NCBI GenBank assembly: GCA_003991915.1
Contig: RQTK01000007.1
Location: forward strand, 422,056 to 486,055
Direction: 5' to 3'
DNA from: Elysia chlorotica
Taxonomy: Eukaryota > Mollusca > Gastropoda > Plakobranchidae
DNA length: 64,000 bases
In this document: in pieces, positions 25,811 to 38,688 of the stretch
Layout: each line of letters begins with the position of its first letter
Position numbering within the stretch: the stretch's first letter is position 1
Notes under the pieces: model-generated
Told to the model about the DNA's origin: nothing
The model's database searches: none
The model's input: only the letters and a program-made list of their open reading frames with translations
Position numbers and translations under genes: made by a program

Positions 25811-26221
25811 ATAAGGTGTAAAAGATATTTTTAAATACCTAATAGATGTTAAACTAGCAGTTTTCGTTTTCTCCGACTGGTGCTCTTAACTCTTCTTCTT
25901 CTGCCTCTATGGTAAAATGTGCAGTTCTCTATTTCTGTGGTGAGGGATACAAGAGGATAACTCCAACAACAAGCAGTTTAAAAAATTTGAGGGAAAGTGA
26001 AACAATTCATGATGTCCATGAGTACTTGGTAAATGAATTGCGAATGTACGTTATTGCGTTCTAATTTTTCTTCATTCACAGACACCAAATAAACGCGTAA
26101 AAAGGTCAGAGCTAAACGATGTTATAAATAAACTTTAGAATGGGAATTTAGTTTGCCTGGAGTTGCCCCACATTGATATGTATTGCTAGCATATTACATT
26201 ACTCATAGACTGATGTTAATT

Positions 26222-26259
26222 TTGATTAGAAATGAAACATTTGATTAGAAATGAAACAT
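26222..26259 (+). repeat. Perfect 19-bp tandem duplication
   Basis: TTGATTAGAAATGAAACAT occurs twice in succession. Confidence 0.97.
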
Positions 26260-26712
26260 TGATCGTTGTAATGTGCGTCACTAGCCTTAAACTTGATCTA
26301 CTTTAATGTATACAAATAGTTTGATAAAAAATAATCGGTTAATTTGATTATTATTGATCAATGTTGTACTTTTCCGTTTGAAATAAATCACTTAAACGAA
26401 TTGATCTTAAGGGTAAAATTTAAAACGTAAGCTTAGTAGTTAGAGTCATAATACAGGATAGGGAATGCCATATCCTAAAAAAAAGACAAATATAGCGCTC
26501 AGATATAATGGCTTCTAGCCAATATTCAGAGTAATTATCACAAGTCTATAGCACTTCTATTTACAGTTATATACTTATATGTTATAAAGACAGCCAGTCA
26601 GTCAATCAGATAAATAAAGAGAATACGCGAGAGAGAAAGGTTCATTAGAAGATTTTTGAAATGAAAATGGCTAAACAGTACCGGGCTGAATGCAACTCTA
26701 GGCCTTAATTGG

Positions 26713-26727
26713 GCGCCCCCTAGAGGG
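26713..26727 (-). promoter_or_regulatory. Candidate CTCF binding site
   Basis: The minus strand reads CCCTCTAGGGGGCGC, very close to the CTCF core CCASYAGRKGGCGC (mismatch mainly at the third base). CTCF and its motif are conserved across bilaterians. The site sits in a small GC-rich island (26690-26800) about 30 kb upstream of the receptor, where a domain boundary would be plausible. Occupancy is inference. Confidence 0.5.
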
Positions 26728-27299
26728 ACATGGCCGTGCGTTGCTTTGTGCTCATACACTGAAGCCTCAGCGTTGGTTCTATGTAAGGGCTCCGCGGAAA
26801 AACCATAGGGCAATTCTACTAATTTGCCATAGCCATTTAGAGCTCTGCAACAGCATTCATTATCTTCCTTATGTTTGCCAAATATCTATCCCAAAGTGAT
26901 TATGCTGGGAAGAAGAGTAGTTATTGAAATAAGTAACGCTTATTTTATAAAGCGCCCACCACTGAAGGAATAAAGGTGTACTTTGTTCACACTCATATTT
27001 TCTAACTGTCATGAGAGAAAAAGCATTCGTGTGTGGTCTCACGTTTATAAAAAGAATGTGACGATGGTAAATTACAGATATAATGATAATTATATGTTTG
27101 CGATAGGAAGTTTCATGGATAGCAGTTAAGTAGTTTGGCATTAAACACATAAATGTTGCTTCAGTTATAGGGCTGCAAGGATGGATATATAAGAAATTGT
27201 AGCACCAAAAAGACAGATTGACAGATGGGCAAATGAATTGAGTTGGAGGGATAAAGAGAGATGGGAATTAGAGATAAAGGTATTTCCTAGAGTGTTATG

Positions 27300-27515
27300 A
27301 GAATGTAAAAAAAATGAAACAAGATGAAGGTAGAGAAAGAGAGAGGGTCATATAGAGGAGAGAGAGAGAGAGAGATAGAGAGAGAGGTATAGAAGAGAGG
27401 GGGTAATTAAGAGGGATATAGAATGAATAAATAAGGTGAGGGAGGGGAACACACAGGGAGGAAGAGAGGATTGCTAGAGAGAAAGAGGAATAGAGAAGGA
27501 GGTAGAGAGGATAGA
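27300..27515 (+). repeat. Purine-rich GA-like tract
   Basis: A loosely repeated GA/GGA/TAGA stretch with a short (GA)n at 27357-27386. Confidence 0.8.
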
Positions 27516-28737
27516 CAGAGAGTAGTATTGCCATAGATGGAAGAAGAGGGGCGGACACAGGGACAAAAGAACTTTTGAGTAAACATAAACTCATGTCTGA
27601 TTGCCATGAACTAGTCAGCTCTGACGAGAGTCCATCCGCATCAAAACCTAGGCTACTATCGAGACGTGCATCATTAGATCCGCAGATAGATATGGGCGTT
27701 CTTTTCACTTGACCGATTATGGAGGTTATGGCTGGAATAATACAGCTGATCAATGTTCATTATCCTGAAGCTCGTTTTTACCTTTTTACCTCTATTATTT
27801 AATCTCGTTCATCATTTTGATTGCAAAAACTAAACTGCCTCTTGAGGTCTTCAGTTCATTGTGTACAATCATGATATGACGCCAATGTGATTGTTTTCAA
27901 TGTTTTCATTTTGTTATGGAAATTCCATTCTATGTTTCATCTGCGGCGATAAATAATGGAGACACACATGTCCATTTTGGTTCAAACTGGTTGAATAATA
28001 AATTTAGCACTATTATTTTTCTTTGATAAATCGTATTCCTTTTCTTTTATTGAAAGTGGATTTATTATTGTTTTGTCTTAATTCTTTGATATTATTGCAT
28101 CGCAATAAATAGTAATGCTCCTGGTTTTTGTTCTTATTGATCTCCATTATTATACTCAGATATTGGTTTTTGCTGATGTTGTTAGTTGTGATTGTAGTGT
28201 TGATGACATTGATGTTGATGTTTATGTTGTTGTTAATTTTCTTCGTTTTGATTTTCTGTAGACTCTGTTGATGCTGATTTTGTTATTTGTTATACTTATA
28301 AATAGGGCTTTGTTTCTTCGATTTATTTCTTCTTTTTAATCAGATTCCTATGTACTGTTGTTTGAGTAGTTCTTGCTTTTAAAGAAGCTCTGATTTCTTT
28401 ACAATTGTTTATCTTTATCATTTTATCATAGTTTTTACTACTTTTTAATTGCTTTTGATGCCATTTTTATCCGCCTCGATGCTTTTTACCGGCATATTTG
28501 TTCATTTAAACGTAATATAGCACCGCATTGTAGATGCATTTTTTTTTTCAAAATGAACCATTTAAGTTTGGTGTATTCATTGTGTTCGCCTCCATTCAAA
28601 AACGTTTTCCTGGTATCACACAAACTTTCACTATTCTCCTTACTTTAAAATATCAATTCGCCTTATATATGATCTTCCTTGGGAACCTAGAGGGTGTTAA
28701 ACTTAGAATAAGGTTCTTCCCGACAAGAGAGAAATGC

Positions 28738-28808
28738 TTTGTAAGAGCTTCTAAAGAAATACTTTATAAGAGCTTCAATAGAAATACTTTATAAGAGCTT
28801 CAACATTT
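28738..28808 (+). repeat. 25-bp tandem repeat, nearly 3 copies
   Basis: TTTGTAAGAGCTTCTAAAGA-type units start at 28738, 28763 and 28788; the third is partial. They differ by single bases. Confidence 0.9.
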
Positions 28809-31132
28809 TATATTAGCAAATGTCTGATTGCTTCAGCAGCTATGACTTCCGGGCTATCGATTTTCTTTCTTGAAGTGTCCCAGAACATGTGTGATGGTTT
28901 CAGAAAAAAAAGACTTCCTCGAGATCTCCACACCACCTAAAGATGAAATCAATAGTAGTTTAAAAATCTCGATACACATTTCACGAACGTCACTAGCTGT
29001 GAAGAAAACTCATATTTCCTGATTCGCATCGAGGGAGAATGTCAGTCAATAGACAAGGCTCCGTTTGAAAGGGCCCTTTTCCGTATTTTCTCAAAGGAAG
29101 GTTATTTGCGGCTTTTTATCACACTTATAATTCTAAAACCAGTCTGGTTGTTAACGATTCGTCTTGAAACGGAATTAAAGTAGACGGCAACATTTTTATT
29201 TTGATGTATCATTCTGTAAAGAGAGCGATTTTAAAAGTATTACGTCAACCGTTTTCGTCAAGCGTTGTATCCACTGGGGTATGGACCGACGCACTGTAAA
29301 TCCGTCTGGTTGTCGCATGACAGAGACCCATACAGCAAGACGACGCCGCGACTGGTTATAATGTACTTCTAATAAGGTTTCAGGAGCTCTGACCTGGCTT
29401 GGAATTTATTTTAGAGAGAGTAAGAAACGTTTCAAGGGAAAGGAAACTATCTGCTGTCTTTTAAACATCATAGTTTTTCAATATTACACCAACATTTTAA
29501 TTAGAATTTGATTACAACTGCTTTTGTGTTATTGTATCTGGTAGTTGTACTCATTTGTTTTTACATCGTTCTTCATTTTTTTCGAACTTTGCAAAGTAAA
29601 ATTAAAGCATACGGGTGGAATGCCATCTTTTCCAAATCTTTTGTGAGATTTCAAGGTTATTATTATACGTTTCAAACAACAGCAATGCAGCGGAAAAATG
29701 TACATAGCTACATTTAAGTAGTCGGATGAAAGAGATACGAAACAATTTGAAACATAAAAAAATCTTAAAGATGCAATTGAATATATATATATATATATAG
29801 GAAATGGTAAAAACCTGCGTCATTTACCTGCAACCTTGGAATGAAGCAATTAGGCTTATTAGCAACGTCATGAGAAACAGCGCGCACGCTGTTATGATCA
29901 CGTAGCCAACGAATTTAATCAAGCTTTTTTGTTTAAATTCATAAATAATTAAAACATGGCGATATAAGATTTCAAGAGAGCGCTGTACCAAAATGACACC
30001 CAGAAGTTTTAAAACCTGGTTTTAATCTAATTAGCAATTTTAAAAATTATACTGCTTTGGCGAATGGCCATCGGGGGTTATTTTTACATGTATTTTAATT
30101 GGCTGCTATATTGCTATACGTAATTGCGACCTATGCCTCACGGGAAAATCACTCCCTAGCATGTAATATTAATTTCGGATCAATTGTCCTGTTTTGAAAT
30201 CTGAGTATTACATGAGAACGCTTGCACCTACATATCTATCAAACACTTAAAGATTCGATACTTTTCAGGAATTTTTACCTGCCAGACAATTCATCAGTTG
30301 ATTTAATTCCTATGGATCCCTTGATAGCCTTAAGTGATGCCGTAGATTTACTATTCGTTATGATTGCGAAGCGGGGAAAGAAGGCGAATAGTGAGAGATT
30401 AGCTATTATATTGGTAACATTGAGATGTGTCTAAATTATCAGAACTTTTTAAAATCTTCTGAAAAAGACGATTATCAAACAGTAATTGGGATCAAGGTAC
30501 ATCTATGCTCTATTAATCTCTAACTTTACGAATTGTATATGGACTTTTAACAGTTTTACTGATATTTGGAATAAAGGCTGAGGTGCTGTGTTTTAAGATA
30601 TTTTCTTAATATCTTTTTTATTCTTCATTTAATTATTTTTTCAAAGATATTATCATAAGAAATCATTTACTTTAAAACTTATGTGGAGCAATACATTTTT
30701 TCTCTACAACTCTTTTAAAAGAAAAAAAAAAAAAAGAAAAAATCAACAATTTTGAAAGAATTTATTATTTTTAGAATGAAACAACCCAATAGCTTCTTAT
30801 TTGCTCTTTTGTTGCTGGATTTTCAAATGTATTTCGGTGACGAAATAAATTTATTAGTATTCCCTAAAGGATACTTTCTCTAGCTGTCTTTGTGAGGGAA
30901 CAAAATTAACAGCTGAGCCTTTTGAATTTGTGATTTTATTTTTTGTCTACCACAGTTCAAGGATCACACAACGTATAAGATAAAGTCGTAAGCAGTATTT
31001 GCTCGCAACAGTTTACACCAAACAGAAAAATATGGTAGGAATCCCTTGAGTGACTTCATTTAATTAGATAATTTTTTTCATCCGGTCTTGTGGCGATTTA
31101 AATTCTCTAACTTAATGGTATAGAGAAATCAA

Positions 31133-31188
<56 letters not shown>

Positions 31189-31297
31189 TCTCTCCCTCTC
31201 TCTCTCCATCTTTTTTTTTTCCTTATCTTTCTTGTACGCTCTCTGTCTCTCTTTCTCTGATTCTCTCTCCATTTAACTATCTATCTATCTAACTAAA

Positions 31298-31328
<31 letters not shown>

Positions 31329-31436
31329 AGAACGAACGAACTAACTAATTAACTATCTATCTATCTATTTATCTCTCTATCTATCTATCTATTTATCTAT
31401 CTATCTATCTCACACTTTCTCCCACCCTAAATAAAT
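31133..31436 (+). repeat. (CT)n followed by CTAT/AACT tetranucleotides
   Basis: (CT)n at 31133-31208, T-rich interval, then CTAT, AACT and CGAA tetranucleotide blocks at 31276-31410. Several repeat motifs in one 300-base locus. Confidence 0.93.
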
Positions 31437-31477
31437 AAAAGAGCAGTAATCTCCTAGATTTAGCTTCATATCACCCA

Positions 31478-31509
31478 AGTCTTTAACTCTATGAGTCTTT
31501 AACTCTATG
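31478..31509 (+). repeat. 16-bp tandem duplication
   Basis: AGTCTTTAACTCTATG occurs twice in succession. Confidence 0.95.
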
Positions 31510-31845
31510 CAAATAATAAAATTATGTTCTGCGATAAAATCGAGGCCTACCATCTCCTAATTAAAATCCTCGCCAACATTCCTTGTCAACGTTGATATTA
31601 CATAAACCAGGACACAAATATTGTAAAAAAAAAAAACAACAACAATTAATTATATACCTATCTTCCATATTCGAGCGATTCTTGTAGCGTACTGACTAAA
31701 ACATTACACACTCACTTATTCAAATTATCTTGAAATTTGGTACCATCGATTTGCCGTTGTTGCGTGAAATTATGATTATTCCAAGATGAGTCTTTTAATT
31801 GTTACCCAAATATGTATTTCAAATTCATCGCTCCGTTAAATTTTC

Positions 31846-31846
31846 C

Positions 31847-31906
<60 letters not shown>

Positions 31907-31918
31907 CGATCGATCGAG
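31846..31918 (+). repeat. (CT)n ending in (GATC)n
   Basis: CT repeats to 31904, then three and a half GATC units. Confidence 0.97.
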
Positions 31919-32506
31919 GGTGAAACAATTCCGCCTAGAATTGACACTATGTACACAATGTTTCGTTTAATAATGCTTGTCCAAAGGGAGAAGTAGAACA
32001 GAGCAACAGACAAAATTCGTTAAAAAAAAAAATAATGAACCCTTTAGATGCGCTAAAATTTGCTGTTTTGCGTTGATACGATATGCTTCAATTGAAACAT
32101 AAACAGTTTTGATAACTAAATATGGAATTTCTGGCACTAAACATGCAGTAAGCTGTATAATGAGATTGGTGGGCTTTTATGCAAGTCTACTTCGTAATTT
32201 GTTAGAGTGAATGTTATTTCATGAGCACCGCAAGCTTGATAACACATTATCTAATCATTCAGAAACAAGCGTATGTAATCTAGGCAATCTAAATCGATTT
32301 CTTGAAGCTTTAACGTTGTTATCATCCCCATCAGTTTTTTTTTTTTTTTAATGGGCGTCCTGTCTCAGAAGTATTGACCTGACACGTAGCTACCATAGTT
32401 TGTCCCTTTGGTTCTTTTTTGTTTTTTTTTTAGGTTGTTCTCGTCGTTAAGAATAAAATCGACTAAAAACCGACTTAATTTGTGCCAATGTGACCGCGCG
32501 AAGAAC

Positions 32507-32508
<2 letters not shown>

Positions 32509-32564
<56 letters not shown>

Positions 32565-32594
32565 GTCTATCTCTCTCTCGCTGTCTCTCTCTCG

Positions 32595-32688
<94 letters not shown>

Positions 32689-32691
32689 TGT
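32509..32691 (+). repeat. (CT)n microsatellite
   Basis: About 180 bases of CT with a few TTCT, CTAT and CTGT interruptions. Confidence 0.97.
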
Positions 32692-33587
32692 TACATAAAT
32701 AAATAATCTGTACTGGTTATTAGAGTTTACTGTACGAACTTTCCAATTTTGGAAGCTTAGAGATAAATTCAAAAACAGATTTTATCTGTAGTCATAAACT
32801 CAGTGAATTTGCTAAAATTATCCATTGTTATTAATTTTGTTGAGATTTTCCATATGGGAAATTTTATTTTTAAAACGAAAAAGGGATTCAAATTTTCATA
32901 ATGCACGATTAATACCTTATAATTATTAAATATTCTCTCTTCCTACTTACCGCCACATCCCTTTCGTTGGAGCGAAAAACATTTCCTATTGTAAAAAGAT
33001 CTAAAACTAAAAAGTATCGTGAGGTTACAGTGGTGCTGTACCGAAAATATGGAATAGTCTACCACAGCACATAAGAAGCTAGGATATTATTATTATTACT
33101 TTCATCAGTATTTTTTCTCTACTTCAAGGTTCGTAAAGCTTAAGCCAAACATGGGCATGAATCATTAATATAAGGTGATCTAAGCAATGTCAGATCGGTA
33201 ATTAATGGTAATAACTCTTCGTAAATTAAGCAATCAATCTGATCCTTCTCTCATCAATCTCCAGAATCTTTGACCGAGTGTCCTCAATCGTCGCCTCTTT
33301 TTCTAATTTGAGTTTAAATTTTTGATGCTCTGTCGAATCACTTGGTGTCATTGTTTGGGTTCATGGTGCAGTACCTGTGCACTTAGGGATAGATCTATTC
33401 CTCGGTGGCTCAAAACCAGAAATCGATTGCTCGACTGGCGTGTTGATTAGTTTTAATTGCTTTGTCAGAATTAATGATAGCTCAGTCCTTTGAAAGTATG
33501 ATGTGCTTTTGTAGATCAGCAAGAACGTTAAGTGGAGTGATTGGTACATGTGTCTTAAAGACTTTTCAAGGCGAATTTTCAAGTGAC

Positions 33588-33846
33588 TAAAACGAAGTAG
33601 AAGAACACTAACTTTTTTTAATTGAAATAGATTCAAAAGGGACTTATATTAAAGCTGTATACATACTTTTGTTCCACTACTTCGCTTAATTAAGTATGAA
33701 AAATCATGTTCTTGTATGAATGAATGCTTTTTTTTGTGAGAATAGTATTATTTTCTGTTTTCTATGCCACTTGTTTTAATTAGATTTTAACGTGTAAAAG
33801 CGCCATGAGTTTCGTTTATCAGAGTTTATTATTATTATTATTATTA

Positions 33847-33899
<53 letters not shown>

Positions 33900-33937
33900 A
33901 ACGAAGTAGAAGAACACTAACTTTTTTTAATTGAAAT
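33588..33937. repeat. Perfect 41-bp direct repeats flanking (TTA)n sequence
   Basis: The 41 bases at 33588-33628, starting TAAAACGAAGTAGAAGAACA, recur exactly at 33897-33937, 309 bases later. Between them are about 200 bases of unremarkable sequence and an ATT/TTA array (33829-33899). The second copy is fused directly to the end of that array. Too long for an ordinary target-site duplication; a local duplication is more likely. Confidence 0.95.
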
Positions 33938-34136
33938 TTAAATCAACTGTCTATAAAACTGTGTCGTGAGTACACGAGGTGAGAGTTTCCTAACTTACAC
34001 GGGTTTTTTTCAAAACCGTAGGAAAGTCAGACGAAAGTCCATCAGCTACAAAGTTGTCAGCAGACGTCCGATAACAAACCAATTTCACCGCACGGTATTG
34101 AGTACACAAAATATAGTAAGGGCAACGTCGCGGTAC

Positions 34137-34298
34137 CTTACGACGAGTCGTAACAATGTGCAAGTATGAAGGCTTACGACCAGTCAAAGTAATGTACAAA
34201 TAAGGACGCTTACGACGATTCGTAACAATATGCGGATATGAAGGCTTACGACGAGTCGTAACAATATGCGGATATGAAGGCTTACGACGAGTCGTAAA
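34137..34298 (+). repeat. 36-bp minisatellite with an internal dyad, about 4.5 copies
   Basis: Units start with CTTACGAC at 34137, 34173, 34209, 34245 and 34281, exactly 36 bases apart. Copies 3 and 4 are almost identical, copy 2 is most diverged. Most units contain the inverted repeat TTACGAC-GA-GTCGTAA (7-base arms, 2-base loop). A related isolated piece (GCTTACGTCTCGTCGTAACA) lies at 34800-34821. Confidence 0.95.
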
Positions 34299-37200
34299 CT
34301 ACCGCAATGTTGTACTTACTACCCTTGGTTTAAGAGGCTTTAAGTTGAAAAAAAAATAGCATTGGATGTTTTAAACTTAAGAATAACAACTTTATAACAA
34401 AAATGGTTTTTATAAATCTTTGTTGTGATTCTAGTAAATTATAATTTCTTTGTTTGTGATATTATTAGTTTGTCATTGTCTAAATATAGAAGAGATACCG
34501 TCTTATACCGTCTCAGATGATTAACCCTTTCTTCGTGAGTCTAAATTATCACTTAAGGCTATGTGCAGTCAATATCCCCTATTTAAAAAGTTAGGATACA
34601 TGTACGACAATTTGTTTTGCATTTGGAACGTCGCGATTTCACTTTTCTTTCCTTTCCCACAAATAATAACAGAAAAGATACCACCATGTAGTTTTACGAT
34701 TACATTCAGTCTTCCTTCTTACTTTACAAACAACAAAATGATAAAATATAAAACAGAACACATTTAACCTCCTAGGGTAGAATACTCAAACACGACGTAG
34801 CTTACGTCTCGTCGTAACATTATCAGAATAAGGAGGTATACGACAAGACGTCATGTCCCTGCATTCTAATCCTAGTCACGCTGAAATCTGACATATTTAG
34901 TCACTGGTTCTAATTCCAGCTCTCCTTAATCTACATTGATTTTTTTACCCAAGTACATTTACTTTTAGTGTGGGTTAAACAGAATGATGTTTGACACTGT
35001 TTCACAAGTTTTTGTCTGTAATCAGATGCAGATAGGCCGTTAATGAGAGTTGTTCCGGGTCTCTGGCTGGACTAATTAGTGCTGAATGTGGATGTCGGAA
35101 GCCTCCGTTTGTGACCCTAAACACAGATACCATTAGCCGTTGCTTCCGAGAGCCATCCTCCATTTGCCAGACCATCAAACCCATGAATATTTTAGAGTTG
35201 TCGCCGATGACGCAACCCTTTGGTCAGCTGGTCAATAGTGGTGCGTAATCGTGCAGGGCTGCCAACCAAACCATCCTAAAAATGGATATTTAGGTGAAAG
35301 ACTAAAGAAAGCAATTGGTGCAAATGAATACGATTTTGGGGGACAAAGGTTGTCTTCTCTTGTAATGGTAGGACAAATTAACGGCATGTCATGCTTGTAG
35401 TCTAGATCTATAGCAAAACACGGTCCCACACTTACACCGCCGTACGTGGACAGGGAGTAAATGTCGCGATAAATTGATACACAACGCTCAAGACTGAGGT
35501 ACATTTTTAAAGCACTTAGGTATATAATATTGAACATTTACAAAAGTGTTATAAAACCACATTATGAAATAAGAAATTACATCCTGTTTCTATTGGCTAA
35601 GTTGGTGACAGTATAATGTGACGGGCTAGGCAGAAATTTTGGTATCCTTGCTCTGGCTCTGTGTGTCAGTATTTCTATTTTGTTGCCAATCTTCTTTTCT
35701 TCCACATAGCATGTTTTTTTTTATACTATCCCTAGATGGCCAACCTCCGGTACAATTACGCCATTTGCAAAGCCATCTATTTCATTTCCATCTGTTAATT
35801 ATGGTAGGCAAACAAGTGAAGAAAATATAATTTGAAACAGAGCGATCTAAAATGCTTGATTTTAATTCAGGCCATATGTCATATAAGTAATGAAACCAAA
35901 GTCTAATTCTGGTAAAGTGTATAGAAACATCGCTTAACGAAAGTCGAAACAAAATGGCGCGCAAAGGTATTCAATCAACATTCTTTTTTCCTAGTATTTG
36001 AAAGAATTACTTAACAAATAAAATATTGCATTACCTTTTACGCCACACAGCGCTAATAGACGACCTGTTTCAGTATTAAATTTATACTGAGCATTAATGA
36101 TGATGACACTTCCAACTGCAGCATCTGAACCAAACAGACATCCAATTTTTAGAAACCCCAATAGATTCCGCCGGTGTCTAGTCAACAGTACCAGTCTAAT
36201 CAGTTAAGGAATGCCCTTGGTTTAGGTCGTTGATTTATAGCTTAAGGTATTTTATCAACAATCGACCTAATGTAGCGAATACATGTCTAGGTCTAGCTAG
36301 GCTTAGATATAATTTGGATTTTCAATAATAATTTTGTCGCCTGACAAGTCTTGATAATTAACTATGAATCTCCATGGTAACAAAATTCCCAAATAAACAC
36401 ATTATCTCATTGAGGCCAGTCAGGTGTGTCTCTCTTTTGTGGTGGAATTCAGTCTTTTCAGATCGCACTTTTATTCCCAATGATTTTGTGGAGTACCGTA
36501 ATAAGGAAATTCTTAAGATAAAAAATGTTTTGTGTAGTCTGTGTTTCTTATAGACGATACACAGCAAATTGAAAAAGAGCAATGTTTAGAAGATAGGAGG
36601 ACGCATGTTTGATCTCTTCTAAAGAACGCAATTGTGTCTAGGGAAAGAATGAGTATTTGGTAACGCTAGAAGAAATATACTTAGCCATAAAATGAACAGA
36701 GAATTATTATCGTGTCTGACTGTCGTTCAACGATATTAACATCAGTTTTGAATGACATCATTTAGTTATTAAAATCAAGTTTCGAAGCATTATTTATACA
36801 ATAATTTTTAATTAACCTTTTCAATTATAAAAAATGACACCCATCCGTGTTTTTTTTTTTTTTACGTTTTTTCCATTGCACATTGAGAGACACGTGAATT
36901 AATCAAGCCCCATAATTATTATATCAATTTCTTTAATTGTTGATGTTGTCTTTATTATTGCGTCTCTATCTATTTAGGATCACTTCCAATGCTGTTAGGT
37001 TAATTTTAAAAGCATTAAACACGATTTGTTTTTGTTATTGAGCTTGCGTACGTGTTTAGAACCAACTAAGAGAAAATTTTCGACAATCAAGAAAGTAAAA
37101 GAACAAATGGAATACAATATATCCAGTTCTTGATACAATTTGGTATTATTTTGGTTACCAATGTTCAATTAAAAAATTGGTCATCATAATAGTCACAGCT

Positions 37201-37828
37201 AATTGTGTTGTATTCAGATGGCCTCTGTTTATACAATAATGGTTTGGCCTTGTTCTGGTTTACGGACAACCGGGTATTTACGATGTTATTTACCATGATC
37301 TTTTCCATGTTTCGTCCTAGGTCGTATTATCAGCTAGTTGTAATTTTTCTTTGAATTGTTTTGATTTAATAAGGTGTAGCTTTTCATTTTCTTTTAAGAT
37401 TTTTGAATTATTTAAGTTATGACTTAATTTCAGACAGTATCCAGTCTAAACTTCCCCTTTCTTGGACACTAAATAGATTAACGCTCACTTCTCACTCACG
37501 TGGCAGCTTTCTTCATGGTTTTATCTCTGGCTGGGAACTTTAAAAACATGTTCATGTAGAATCAAATCTGCTGATCGGTGTTTCGTAAGATTGGTAAAAC
37601 TGCAGTCCTGGAAAAATGTCTATTACATTTGGTCTTATTTAAAGTTTCATTGACACATAATTTTAGTCTGACAGTGTGTTACCTGGTTTCGTATGTTCAG
37701 GTGTAAGGAATCATAACTGTTTTCTTTTCTTTCGTCTCAATCTGTTTAACTGTATTAACCATCTAGGTTTCTGTACAATCTGACAGGCTGAGGCGAAAGT
37801 CTCATATCCCCGCTCAGTCCCTGTATAA

Positions 37829-37894
37829 CAGACGTTAGTCTCTGGGCCCGATCTCGACGTGGCCTAGTTTCTGACGTTGGACATTATAAAACCA
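37829..37894 (+). mobile_element. SINE 3' end (family A, opposite orientation)
   Basis: CAGACGTTAGTCT...GGGC and GACGTTGGACATTATAAAACCA match, in order, the last third of the 15.0-kb SINE (CAGACGTCAGTCTTGGGGC and TGTTGGACGTTAAACCAA). The upstream part to about 37780 may also belong but is too diverged to align by eye. Confidence 0.55.
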
Positions 37895-38640
37895 GGTACC
37901 TCCAATTGCAGATAATTATATCATTGGAATTTTTTTTTCTATGCTGCCTTTTAATTCCATGGTTGAGTTCTCCAGAGACACACTGTTGAAGTCAGTATTT
38001 AAGTTGCAATTACATCTTCAACCTTGAATCTGAGCAGTGTGGATCGGTTGAGTAATGATCGCTGCCAGCACAAGCCGGATGCCCCGCGGGCTCATTCCAA
38101 TTAGCGTGAGAGATACCCTTGCAAAACGCCCCTTCTATAGAATTCTATGGAGCCGCCTTTGTAATTAATTATAACCTGAAACGGAAGATGAAAGGCAGTG
38201 AATTGATTAAAATAGAATTATTTATTTGTTAGGAGTTTATGATATTGCTACCTTTTCAATACTGTGCGAGTAAATTCAATTGGATTGCTATTTTTAACGA
38301 CTGTATACTACACGTTGTAATAAGTCAAATTGATGCAGAGAGAAAACTGCAATTATGCGCTTCATTACATGCAAATAGAGGAATCGATTGATTGCTTCTC
38401 TATTTATCTTTAAAACTTGACGTAACAACGCTTTCGGATAAAATCTACTTAAAGTTAGAAACAATCTTCGTTTTGTTCTACGAAAACACCTAACGTTTTA
38501 TGTTTTCTCAATGGGTGTGGTTTCCCCTCATCTCATTTCTAATGTCTCTATGAGTAAACAAAAGATTACACAAACTGAAATATATTCTGTTGGTAACATC
38601 TGAAAACGGAGGGACGTTTATTTATTTTGTTATTTCTTCT

Positions 38641-38642
38641 GC

Positions 38643-38686
<44 letters not shown>

Positions 38687-38688
38687 TT
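38641..38688 (+). repeat. (TTG)n microsatellite
   Basis: About 15 TTG/GTT units. Confidence 0.97.

Larger units (their letters stand above)
25811..33587. other. Gene-free interval 4
   Basis: Apart from the CTCF-like site and listed repeats, no gene is supported. Moderately complex stretches at 29030-29400 and 30050-30190 could be regulatory; the rest is AT-rich. Confidence 0.55.

Noticed and set aside
27295-27753. 152-codon minus-strand frame
   Set aside because: Low-complexity Ser/Leu content from a purine-rich tract, no family resemblance, no splice context.
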